In this document: positions 46,311 to 58,400 of the stretch, in pieces
How positions within the stretch are numbered: position 1 is the stretch's first letter
Layout: every line of letters starts with the position of its first letter
NCBI RefSeq assembly: GCF_010183535.1
Contig: NC_071331.1
Coordinates: forward strand, 1,116,001-1,180,000
Source: Caenorhabditis remanei
Taxonomy: Eukaryota; Nematoda; Chromadorea; Rhabditida; Rhabditidae
Direction: 5' to 3'
DNA: 64,000 nt
Notes under the pieces: model-generated
Database searches by the model: none
Told to the model about the DNA's origin: nothing
The model's input: the letters and a program-made list of their open reading frames with translations, nothing else
Made by a program: the position numbers and the translations under genes

Positions 46311-47617
46311 TTGTCGACAATTTTGTCTTTAGGGAAATAGTTGACAACAGTTGCATCACAGAGATTTTTTGAAAAATTGTCCTAATCAATGTTTCTTGAA
46401 AAATGTTTAATGTTCATAACAATCGTGATGTAGTAAGTAACTTTATTCAACTAGTGGATAGAACAAATTTTAAATTTGTGTATCAAATTACTATTATCAT
46501 TGAAACGCACTATCATCATTAAAAAATCGGTTATAACAGTAGATTTGGTGATTTTATGTTTCAAGATGTCTCACCACTGCAAAAGTAACTGTTGCAGAAG
46601 CATTATTTGTAGTCTACTATTTCTAAAGGAAACATTACTTGTCTTGGTGGTTTGTTCTTCAAAATCAGATGTGATTTGTTTTCAGGAGCAAGCCTTTTCA
46701 TTCGTGCAGGCGGATCATAAGCGTGTTGTTGAATTCAAATGATCAACTAATTTCTCAAACGGATGCCTACAAGGAATTTTTTTTTCAAATTCAATGTTTT
46801 AGAATCGGTTAACAATTATTAACATTAGATTGCTTTTTTTTTTAGAAAAGTAAAATTCGAATCCAAAAAGTAATTTAGATTTGTTTACAAGTTTCCACAG
46901 TTTATTTAATGGTGATCTATATTTATTTATAGAAAATAATTATGAAGAATGACTGAAACTGTAAAACTTGCCAAGATTCAGAACACAGCTAAATTTAAAA
47001 TGTTAATGTCTTTTCAGTGTTTCAACATCACTACTTTTCTTCTTTCCATTTCATAATAATTCATTAGAACCTCGTTTTTCTGACCTTTTTAGTTTGAATA
47101 TGATTTTCTACTTGACTTCCAAATAAGATTCTTCGAAACTTATATAAATTCAGAAGAGTTATATTTTTTTCAGTTTTTATACAAACGTGATTTCATTTTC
47201 TATTGCGCCTAAAAATTACTATCCGTGTTTAAATATGGCTTCGTTGTGAGTACCGAGCATCCCATCAATGAAAGTGAATAGATTTTGCAAATTCTTCTCA
47301 CTTTTAACAGTGAAGTAGTATCTTCATTTTTATCGACTAGTCTTTGACTTTGTTTATTTTTAAAAATCAAAACCAAGAAATACATAAATAGTTTCAGCTT
47401 AAGAAGGTGGGCGGGGCGAGCTTTTCTACCACAGAAAAACTGAATTCATAATATTTCCTACCAATTTTTAGAGGGAATGTTCTATAATGAAATCTGTTTC
47501 TAATACTGTTTTTCTGTTTGAAAATGCGTGACTGATAATTGGATGGCGATTTTCAAATTCGCAAACTACAGAACAAAAGAATTGTGTATCTTTCCATTCA
47601 TTCGCAGTATAATGTGT

Positions 47618-47690
47618 GGCCGCGTGGCGCAATGGATAACGCGTCTGCCTACGGAGCAGAAGATTGCAGGTTCGAATCCTGCCGTGGTCG
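47618..47690 (+). tRNA. tRNA-Arg(ACG), copy 2
   Basis: Same 73 nt sequence as copy 1 although the surrounding DNA has diverged; T8 run downstream. Confidence 0.97.
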
Positions 47691-50559
47691 AAACTTTTTT
47701 TCGAACATTTTTTAAATTATGTAGAAAACAAGAAATGTTTTTGTTTAAGAATGGAGGGAGTAAAAACGATAAACAATTAGCGACCGAATGGATCAGCGAA
47801 ATACAAAAATGAGAAAATTGCATTAGGTTTCACTGAAACGCTAAAAATTACATTGGTGATTACATTTTCGATAATGAGAAAATATTGTAGGTATTTCCCA
47901 ATTAGCCAAAACTAATATAATATACGTGTACTGTAGTTCAATAACGATTGGACATTGATAACTCTATCAAAAAGGATAATATAACTTATGGTTACGGAGA
48001 AAAGTTTCTTAAAACAAACCGATTGGAATATTGCCGGGAAACAAGATTTTCAATTTAAACGCTTTATGGAAATTTTCCATTGGAAAACTATTTAAAAAAA
48101 CTATACTGTCAAATAACAATTTTTTTGGATACCTGCCAACCGGGCCGTGCCGGGCCCTCGGTTTTTATTAAACACCTTTTCTCATGAATTTTTTTGGACA
48201 CTAAAGAAGAGTTTCAATTAGATTCCAGTGTGATTATTTTGTTAACACGGAATCATAAAACTGCAAAAAACCTTTAGAAGGCTCCACTCGTCTAGAAATA
48301 TAATAATTCAAAATTCACAAGGTTCAAGCCTGATGTGCAGGTTCCACTATAAAAATTAGTTTATAGAAAGACTGTTTCAGGATTTTATTTTCAGAGATAC
48401 AACACTTTTGTCTCGCTATCGATACTTTAGAATCGGATACAGCAAAAATACAGATACATAACTATGAGAGCTCACAGCAATGACTGCTAACTGGAGAACA
48501 TCTCTGAATTAGTTCTGTAGGTAGATATACTCAAACAAGTGTCAAAATTTGAGAAATATGAATCTCCAATGTTTGTATATGGAACCAAAATTTCAGACCA
48601 CTTCTATAACGTCAGTATGGTTCAGATAGTACAAACTCCAGCCAGAAAAAGGCCAGCAATAGAAAATAAGTCAGTAACTACACTTCGTATCAAGTTTTGA
48701 AAAATTATTTTTTTTATAAAACTTGTAAAGCAGGAAATCACCATAGAAGCTAAGTATTAGTTGTAAGCTCTGAATAATAAAGCTGAAAAAGAAAAAGTGA
48801 AAATGAAAAGTTGATGTTAAAGGATATATGGAAGTGTTGATTTTGGCACATTCTTCTGATAAAATAAGGTTGAAACAGAAAAATAGAAAAGATTATCTCT
48901 TAAATTTTAACAAATTCTGTTTCAAACTTTACTTGAATTTATGTTTTTTTCTATTCTCCAGTGAGTTCGATGTGAGCATTTTTATTATAATAGAAAATTG
49001 GTATTTTTTCACTAATCAATGGTATTAAAAACAGTTCATTTTTATGATTATCTATGGATCGTATAAATTAAGACCGGCGTAGAGATCACTGAAAACATTT
49101 TTTCACCGTTTGCAAAATGTTGTAAATGGGAGATATTCCAGGTTTCAGTATTCTATTATCTTGAAAAAGGTCATTTTTGAAAAGATGAAACTTATTCAAA
49201 GAAATAAATTGATGCAAAAAATGACGGAAATAAAGAAATGCAGTTATTTGAATAACACGTATTACAGTCGTAAAAGGTATTGCTCACTATCAGTTTTGAA
49301 ATTATTCAAATGAAAAAGTATGAACAAAAATATCATAAATATCAATTGCATTATTCATTGGATATTTGAAGTCTGCAGTTTCAAAAGCCAGTTGTGTACC
49401 TAATTTTATTGGCAACCCAATTTTTCTGTTTCCGTCCCTGCCTACGTGCGACAAAAATAGTTCCCTTTAATGCGGTAGTTATGAATTCCAGGAAATGGGA
49501 AAACGGTAGCTATGAAAGTAATTAATTCAGTCAATTTGAAAGTTTAAAAAAAATCTTGATGTTGCCCAACCCCTTTGTATCAGCAATATTTATTTACACC
49601 TTCACAGAGTTTATATTTTTGTTATCTCAGTCCATTATTTAATTTGTACCCTTTTTCACTGATCTTTCCCAAATCCAATAAATTAGGCCTGACACAATTC
49701 GGACACATTCTAGGATAATCGTTGACCACTTCATAGTTCTGTATAGTGTTCGTTCTCATGAGAGTCTTGTCTGGTCACAATCTGGAAATTTTTCGTCTCA
49801 AATGTTTCTTGAATTTCTCTAATTTAATAATTTTCAAAATTTTCTCAAATGCTTCTCGAATTCACGTTTGAAACCTCCTGCTTCTGGATTTTTTGAAAAA
49901 AGTGGAGCGGAGTTTTTGCAAAAATCATTGTCTGCTTTCAAATCAAGAGGTCACATTTTTATTTCCACGTCTGCTTTCATTTTCTGTTTCTCGAAAACAA
50001 TTAAAAAAAAATAAATTTTCAAAATTTGATATAGAAATGTGAAACGGGAGGTTACGAATTTCTGATAACTGCACGAGATTGAGACGAGAAATTATTCCAG
50101 ACCGTGAGAGATCTCCTATTTCTGAGCACGTGACCTCAAAAAAACACTTTTTTGGCCGTCCAAAAATGATAAGACAGCCTCGATTTTTTCGATTTTTCAC
50201 GCATTTGACTGTGTATGAAAGAGCTCCAAAACATTATTTATTATTCCAAAACAAAAAAACAAGGCACAATTCAATAACTGGTCTCTCCTCCATTGTTCTG
50301 AATAACTTCAATCATCCTATTTTTCATGCTTCCGACCAAGTTCTTCATTTCTGTGTCACTGATAGCATCCCATGTTGCTAATATTGCAGTTTTGAGGTCG
50401 TTGACAGAGTTATACTTATCTTGGAAACGGTGAACGAAAAGCAATATAAGTGAATGGTTCGAAACATAACCAGAATTATAGTCTCATTACTTTTGCACAT
50501 TTTGAAACCATTTTGTGTCAAAAAGGTATTTTTGTCCCAAACGGGCTAGGATTAATCAC

Positions 50560-51850
50560 GTTAATTATTCTGAAATAAACAAAAGTATTGAAACATTATC
50601 CGTATCTAGTTGTTTCAATTAGTGCTAGCTTATCATGAAAGTCATGCTAGAACGGTTTTAGAATTTTTTGGGTGCATAGTTCAAGGGCTAATCCAATTTT
50701 TCTGTTATTTTTCAGCAGACTCCGCAGCTGCTTATATTCAAGGTAGCCCTCCCTGATAGACTGGAATGACTACTTGTTAAAGTAAAAAGTATTATTTATA
50801 AATTCTATTAAACGGAAGGAATGAAAAGCAGTTCGTTGTTCTTTCATTGTGAAGTCCAACTTTATTTGATCACAATTCTTGACTCATTATTTATCCCTTA
50901 ACACAATTCGGGATTGAATGGTATGGGGCAATCTTCAATCGACCACCTAATTCCAATGTTAATGGCAGTCACACAAATTCAAAATCACAGATAATTAGGT
51001 TTGGACAGAAAACCGAAAATTTCAGCAAAAAAGGTTTAAAAAATGGTGCGGTCTCTAATTACAATATAATACTTTTCCCGGTATCCCAAATGATTGAAAA
51101 ATGGGGTTCACGTTTGATAGTGTTCTTACAGCATTCTAAATTTATAGAGCATGGTTACAGTTAGCGATTCAAGATTTTCATACATTTTTTCTGTTTCATC
51201 TACACTTCAGCTTGTCATGTTAAATGTTTGTATAATACATGTCGAAATAAAATTGACTAGTTATGAATTCCATTAAACGGGGGAAATAGAAACAGTGGCA
51301 GTGATTTATTCGGCCAATTTAAAAAGCACAAATACTAGAAATTATACTAACAACAAAACTGTTTCGTATTTTAAAACAGTTTGGAATGAGAAATATAAAT
51401 ATTTCAGTTTTACACAAAACTGAAATATGTGGCTGAAAAATATTGGCAGTTCCAGGATAAAAGTGAATCACCCGAAGACCACGCAAAATATAAATACGTA
51501 TGTGCATAGTATCCATCAAGAAATAAATATATGCGAGTTCAGCATCCCCATTTTGGAAACATGGCGCCCAGGTAGTTGTTCAGAAGCGTCCCTGGAAAAA
51601 TCCACACTGTTTCAGATAAACTTTAAACACGTTGAAGTCAGATCACTAACGATTGGCGAGGAACTGCCAATAAAAAAGAAAAACTCACAAATATCCACCA
51701 CTATCGTTGTCACACACAGCTTAAAAAACGGGGTCTATAAATCCTCGACACCTAGTAACTGAACGTCAAGTAGGTGGTAGATCACAAAAATATAAAAAGG
51801 AAGGACAAAGCAAAAGATAGAGAACAGTCAGGGAGGCATACCAGTTCTGT
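50560..51850. repeat. Duplicate of the chemoreceptor 5' region at 56510-58450
   Basis: Shares ordered blocks with 56510-58450, including CAGCAGACTCCGCAGCTGCT and the exon 1-2 region. Inverted relatives of the first part lie at 59330-59560 and a weaker direct one at 55555-55760, so this segment has multiplied locally. Confidence 0.75.
51472..51826 (-). pseudogene. Chemoreceptor pseudogene fragment (exons 1 and 2)
   Basis: A 120 bp exon-2 copy (51591-51472) and a partial exon 1 (51826-51689) align with the gene at 58.5 kb. Exon 1 has TAG where the parent has a TCA codon just before the conserved FFKLC segment. Exon 2 has TGA after the FPKWG segment, and the exon 2 donor is GTGATT rather than GTGAGT. 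The start codon region has been replaced. No exons 3-7 of its own are present; it is non-functional. Confidence 0.85.
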
Positions 51851-52487
51851 GTACATATAGTGAAAACTAGAAAATGCTAATTCAATATTTGTAAAATGTT
51901 TCTCCAACTTTTTTTGAGATGAGCAAAACGGAAATATTATTAAGAGACCAGCTCATACTGAGGCGCCTTCGGCGCGTTTCCTCTCGGTTACGACACTTAA
52001 GTTCACGTGAAATCTCTTTGATGATTTGTATTTTTGGAAATGAAAATAAAATGCCAACATTGTGACAGACAAACCCCACATGCGTTTTATATATAAGAAT
52101 GATTTCAAAAAACATATCAAAACTAGACCAAATCCATTTTCGTAATAAGAAATAATGTTGAAAGCGTTTATTTCTTTCCAAAAAAACCAGTAATATTCAA
52201 TGTACAACTACAGTGAGAACAGAAGAACTTGGTCCCTTTTTCTTCTTTCTGAATCCAATTCGAATCAATATATACTTTCGGAGAGAATCTGAGAATATCC
52301 ATAGAAGATATGGATTGATGCCAGCGTAGAGATCACTGAAAATATATTTTTTACAGTTTTTGGAATGCTGTTAAAGATTAGAGTTTTAGGTTCCTGTTGA
52401 TGATATCCACGATTTTTAGAGAATTTTTCTTACCTGATCGCATTATACAAAAGATAAAACTTGTCCAGTGAAATCACAAGAATCGAA

Positions 52488-54095
52488 TGTCACAGGCCAA
52501 ACTCTGCCCTGTCTCTTCCCTCTTTTCCTCGGGTTCTCTCTCGTCTGAGATTACGTATTGCTCTTGGCTCAGCGGGGCGTAAACAACCACCCGGCCGGCC
52601 GAGAGTCCCTTCTCTCCTTTTGACATTCAGTTTATACTTCAACTGGTGCGGGAAAAGGGTGGCAAGCCCTTCTCCTTGCTATACCGGGAAATAAATGATT
52701 GCAATCTAAACTAAATGTACCTAAAACAGACAGAAATATAGAATACGGAGCAGGCGCAAGCTCGTATTTTACATGGAAGTCCCACCTCGAGTAGGGTGAT
52801 AAAGTTGGCGCCTATTATTCAACTTTATCATCTGCGAACTCTTTGGTCCACAGGATTCAAATCTGTCCTGAAGTGCTACCACTACACCGCTACACCCATG
52901 GAACCACCACCCCCATTTGAACCCCCCACTACCCACCCATTTCTACTATTCATTCTATAACTTCTATTATATTACTCTAATATTCATCGTCGTCAGTCTC
53001 AGTGCAATGCAGTTGCGATGTTCTCGATTTCAATCGATCGCGGATTTTGATTTGGATTGTTTTGGCTTCAATCACTGGAAAAGGATTGGCCTGATGTGAA
53101 AAGCTGTTATGGGAATCTTCATGCCGGAAAGGAAAGTAAATATTATAATAAATTATCTTAAAACCATTTTTGAAAAATTTCCCACCCCTAGTTGTGACAA
53201 AAGTTCCCTAGAGTGAGTGTAGGATAATGAGCGGATGAGCACATGCGCGGAAGCGCATGGTTATTAAGTAATTGAGAGTTCTAAAATGTCAACAGCTAAA
53301 ATGAGCCTGATTTGAATAGAACCATTAATTGAGAAGATTGTTCCCCAAATTTTAATTCAATTGTATAACACAGCTTCAAGAATTTTTTGTTTCTTAGAAT
53401 GTTTGATTTTCTTCTTGTAGATACTCGCCTCAAAACATCATAGTTTATTGTTGTTTGTCTCCGCACTTCCTAACGCCGCCAGTTTGACAAAATTTCGGTC
53501 ATTAGATAAGATTAGGGCAATAAGACGCTATGAGAATCTGATTTTTGTATTTGAGACCCCGATGACGATTGTTTATTATTGTGTATTTTATGTTGTTTTA
53601 TAGTCTGTTTCACTGTTTTAGGTTCTTTTGAACTGTTATAACCGAAAGTTCTCAACCACTTTTCAAATTCCAAGTTGGTTGAAGCTTCGGGGCGAAGCAG
53701 TTCTCGAGAGAAGGGGAGAGCCTTAGGGAAACCCTGCGGAAAGTGGTCTCTAACTTGATCTCTTCTATAGAGTTTCGAGGACGAAACCTTCTTTCCAAAG
53801 AGGGGAGGATGTCACAGGCCAGTCTCTGACCTGTCTCTACTCTCTTTTCCTCGGGTTCTCTCTCGACTGAGATTACGTATTGCTCTTGGCTCAGCGGGGC
53901 GTAAACAACCACCCGGCCGGCCGAGAGTCCCTTCTCTCCTTTTGACATTCAGTTTATACTTCAACTGGTGCGGGAAAAGGGTGGCAAGCCCTTCTCCTTG
54001 CTATACCGGGAAATAAATTATTGCAATCTAAACTAAATGTACCTAAAACAGACAGAAATATAGAATACGGAGCAGGCGCAAGCTCGTATTTTACA
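52488..54095 (+). mobile_element. Deleted Ty3/Gypsy-type LTR element inside a chemoreceptor exon
   Basis: LTRs of 286 bp (52488-52773 and 53810-54095), TGTCACAGGCC...TTTTACA, differ at about seven positions. CGAA flanks both sides (52484-52487, 54096-54099). A purine tract AAAGAGGGGAGGA (53797-53809) precedes the right LTR. Just before it a frame reads EFRGRN, as at the pol end of many Gypsy elements. The ~1 kb interior has no gag or RT. The LTR contains GCGGGGCGTAAACAACCACC. Confidence 0.88.
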
Positions 54096-54964
54096 CGAAG
54101 TTGCATAAGAAACGAATAGGCATAATGCTGCGATTTGGATTGCGACTGGAAACAAATATAATCGAGATGTTTAGAATTATACAACAAATATGGAACTATT
54201 GAAATAGTAGGAAAAATTTAAACTAACCTGTAATACTACTCATAATAAATAATTTCATCTCTTTCTTCTTGATTTGATTCCTTGATTTTTGAAATGCCGA
54301 GTTTTTCTGAAACAAAAACAGGGCTCCAGTAAAATCAATAGCTTTTTTAAACTCACTATCATTTTTGTGTTTCTTCTTAAAACAAACAGTAGATAACAAT
54401 ATGCAAATATCAGATATATACAAACTACAGTCAAGAATGCGCCAGCAATTAGGAAGAAGTAGGTGACCAGGGCTTCACTTAAACATTAATTATCATTTCT
54501 TTAATTTTCATTATTGTCTAAAAATCTCACTTCCTAAACTTCGGAATCACTCCATTTTTTGAATTTCTATAAAGTTGAGTTTTATCGAATAGCGTTGCCA
54601 TACCAGCCATCATTCCCGGTAGAAATTGAATCGCGTATGCTATTCGGAGACGTTGGGTACTCCAGATCTAGAAATATGTAACTTGAGTTGAGAAATGAGA
54701 AAGAAGGTTACATGATGATGTCGATTTGGGAATATGATAGCGGAGAGGCGATTGGTGGCGAGGACTGAGATGCACATTGCTTGGCAGATTCCTGACAACC
54801 GGATACAATGGAAAAAATATTGAAGAAATTTTATGTTACAGTGATAAACTAAAGTTTTAAAACATTATCAAATATTTAATTTGGTTGTGGTTATATATCA
54901 CCCATTCGCCGGTGGCCGACCGCTCGCTAAAAGTTCGGCCCGGGGACGCGGAGTGGGTCTTGAC

Positions 54965-55478
54965 CAGAGTTGTACGGAATGCGATTTTTCAGTTTCCGGA
55001 ATCCAAAATCCGGAACCGGAATGAGATTTTTTTATTTCCGGAACCCGGAATCCGGAACCGGAATAAGATTTTAGATTTTCCGGAATACGGAATCCGGAAC
55101 CGGAATCAAATTTTCGAAATGCCGAATCCGGAATCCGGAATTGGAATGACGAAAAAACTCGGAATTCCGGAATTTCTCGGAATCCGGATTCCGGAATGAT
55201 TCGATAAACTTGTAAGGCCAAGTCAATTTTTTGAGTGTTTTTAATGATAAATTAAGTTTAAAACTACTTTTGAGGTTCAAAACCGAAGAAGAAGTAATGC
55301 AGTTGTCTTTAAAACTCAAAAAAAATATTAAATTTAAACTTCAGGATTCCGGAAAAAAATTCAAAAAACCGGAATCCGGAATCCGGAACCGGAAGGAAAA
55401 TTTTCATTTTCCGGAATCCGGAACCGGAATGTCAAAAAAAACCCGGAATTTCCGGGATCCGGATTCCGGACAACTATG
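54965..55478. mobile_element. hAT-like MITE filled with CCGGAATCCGG repeats
   Basis: Exact 8 bp duplication GTCTTGAC (54957-54964, 55479-55486). Ends CAGAGTTGTACGGAAT and ATTCCGGACAACTATG. Two arrays of GGAATCCGGAACCGGAAT-like units separated by an AT-rich centre. It sits in intron 2 of the disrupted chemoreceptor gene. Confidence 0.87.
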
Positions 55479-58400
55479 GTCTTGACTACCGTAGTATAAA
55501 ACTTTTTTACGGTCAAGAACCCGCGAATGAGAGATTTATTGAAGAACTTTTATGTTACAGCGATATACTAAAGTGTTGAAACATTATCCAATATATAATT
55601 TTAGGTAGACCGTTTCAGAAAATTCTGTGTGCATAGTTCTAGCCCTAATCCAATTTTTCTGTTTTTAAAATCTGACTCCGCGGTTGTTTACATTTGACAT
55701 AGACTAGAAGGACTACTAGAAATAAAAATGATTAGTAATGAATTCCATGAATTGGGGTGAACGGAACCATAGAAATTCCTTGAACAAAGAGAAAATGAAT
55801 TCAAGTCATTTTTTGAAACAAACTTGTATCGGAAATATAGATTTCAGTTTAGAGAAGACTTAAATATTATTTATATGGTCACAAGACTATTATATTTATT
55901 ATATTTTATTTGAAACGAAGGAACAAGTCACTGACACGTTACATTCAGAAGAGGAGTTGAGTGAGATTTAAATTAGACCGGGTCACAGAATTAGATGGTA
56001 TGGGTATTGAGGGTAAGATATTTAGTAAGATTTAGTTTGGCAATATTAGATTCATGTTCAGATAGCTTCTTCACTCTACCCCGTTTAGATGCCTTACCAA
56101 TTTTGAACAAAAACAAAATACAAATATTTCTCAGATATCACTAAAGAACCTTTCCACGGACACATATGCTGTGTAGTGATTAACTGTGAGTTGAAGACAT
56201 TTTTGCAGGCAATTTATCTGCTTGTTCAATATTGCAGTAACTAGGGGCTATGACTGTCTTGTTTCAATGTTAATAAGACAGATTCAAAATACAAATATCC
56301 ATAAAACCCCCATTCTAACAGAAATGACGCCTCAGTCGTTCATGCTATTGATTACTTGTCGAAATAGAAGTAATTAGTTATGAGATATTGGAAACGGTGA
56401 ACAAAAAAGGGTTAAATTTACAAGGAAGTGGATGAAACCGTTGCCGAACATCAACAAGAATAAATAAACACTGCTTTTGCGCATTTTGAAAGATTTAATA
56501 ATAAACTTTTATTTTACTGGAATAAACTAAAGTATTGAAACATTATCCTTATCTAATTGTTTCAATTAGTGTTAGTTCATCTTAAAAGTCATAACTAGAA
56601 CCGTTTAGAACATTTTGGGTGCATAGTTCAAGTGCTAATCCAATTTTTCTGTTGTTTTTCAGCAGACTCCGCAGCTGCTTATATTCAAGGTAACCCCCTT
56701 TAATAGACTAGAATGGGTACTTGTCAAAGAATTATTAGTAATGAATTCTAAGAAACGAAGGAATCGAAAGCAGTTGGAGTGATTGATATGGTCAATTCAC
56801 AAGTGTAAAGTGAGTGCGAAGCAAAAAGCAAGATTACATTATGTCTTAAGACAGTCTTGAAACAGAAGTATAATTTTCTGTTTTACACAAAACTGAAATA
56901 TTCTTCGTCTTACTGTTCTTTCATTGCTGTGTCCAACTTTTTTTTATCACAATTCTTGACTAATTTTTTATCCAATAACACAATTCGTAATTGGAGTAGC
57001 ATTGGGTAATCGTTGACCACCCAGTTCCAATGTTATTGGCATTCAGACAGTTTCAAATTAACGATATCTAGGAAAAAATGTTGCGGTCTCTGGCTAAAAT
57101 ATAAAATTTTTTCCGGTTTTCTAAATGTTAGAAAAATTAATGGTGTTTCTACTGCATTCTAAACATTTACATAGTGGGTATTGAAGGCAACATGAGCCGA
57201 CTGATATTGTGATAATTATCGAGGGAAGTAAGGCTTCCATACTTTTTTCTATTTAATCTACACTCCAACTTTTCGCATTCAATAAAATCATCGATGAAAC
57301 TAATAACAAAACTGTTTATGTTTTAAATCAGAAAAATAATTTTCAGTTTCATAGAAAGCTTAAATCTTTTTGAAATTTGCTATTATTACTTATTCAACTC
57401 TAACTATTGCTCATTCATTCAGTTTGTTCCATACTTGTCAAGTGGGACCGACGGTTTTTCGTTAACAAAATTCTTTGATAAAAATCGATTCTAAAGATAG
57501 ACATATCAAATTGCAACTAATGAAAATAATTCTTATAAAAAACCAGCAGGACTACAGAAAAAATTTCTAGAGAAACCATCGTCACAGCTCTGCCCGTATG
57601 ACAAGCATGTTTGTTTCATTTGCCTTATTTTACTTTTTGCCTCATTTTTTAAAAAAATTTTTACAAGAAAGTTTATTATTATTTTTGTGAGGTAATATTG
57701 TGGTAGATAACTTTTGATACCTTATTAACTTTATTATTTTCCCGAAAAATTCAAATTACAGATTTCTGTGTTCAGACACTTTACTCGCTTTAATTATATC
57801 TTATTTAGATGTTTGACCAATTGTTTTTGCGATAATCAAACCACAACTGTTTCTCAGAGATCACAAAGGATTCTTTTCACGGACACATGATAATAGATTT
57901 CAAGATTTTGCAAGAATGTATTTTCTGACGTGAGAGTGATTTCAGACACAAAGTCTAATTTTAAATCGGTATAGATTCAAAATTTTCATATTAAAGATCA
58001 GAACTACAGCGGACTAATAATTTGGAGACACCCGACCTAAACCAGTTCCAGAAAACTAATTTTCAGCCCCTTTTCAATCAAAATGACTCACCAGAAGTCC
58101 ACGCAAAATATAAATACGTATGTGCATAGTATCGATCAAGAAATAAATATATACGAGTTCCCCATCCCCATTTTGGAAACATGGCGCCCAGGTAGTTGTT
58201 CAGAAGGGTCCCTGGAAAAATCCACACTGTTTCAGATAGATTTAGTAAATTGGAAATCGATGAGCGAAAACAGTAGAAAACTCACAAATATCCACAATTG
58301 CCGTTGTCACGCACAACTTGAAAAACGGTGTTGATAAATCCTCGACACCTCGTAACTGAGCGTCAAGTAGGTGGTAGATCACAAAAATATAAAAAGGAAG

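Larger units (their letters stand above)
44315..49765. repeat. Tandem segmental duplication, copy B
   Basis: Counterpart of 39175-44100, with a second tRNA-Arg at 47618. It carries an extra ~1.1 kb around 45555-46690 that copy A lacks, and lacks the MITE found in copy A at 40188. No protein gene found. Confidence 0.8.
43587..53612. promoter_or_regulatory. 21U-RNA-type motifs, block 5
   Basis: Exact octamers: minus at 43587, 45345 and 48871; plus at 43705, 48372, 48917, 51191, 51607 and 53605. The last lies inside the Gypsy-type insertion and 51607 inside a chemoreceptor pseudogene intron, so not all need be functional. Confidence 0.55.

Noticed and set aside
54885..55485. Open frames of about 100 codons on both strands
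   Set aside because: Products of the CCGGAATCCGG repeat array inside a MITE.
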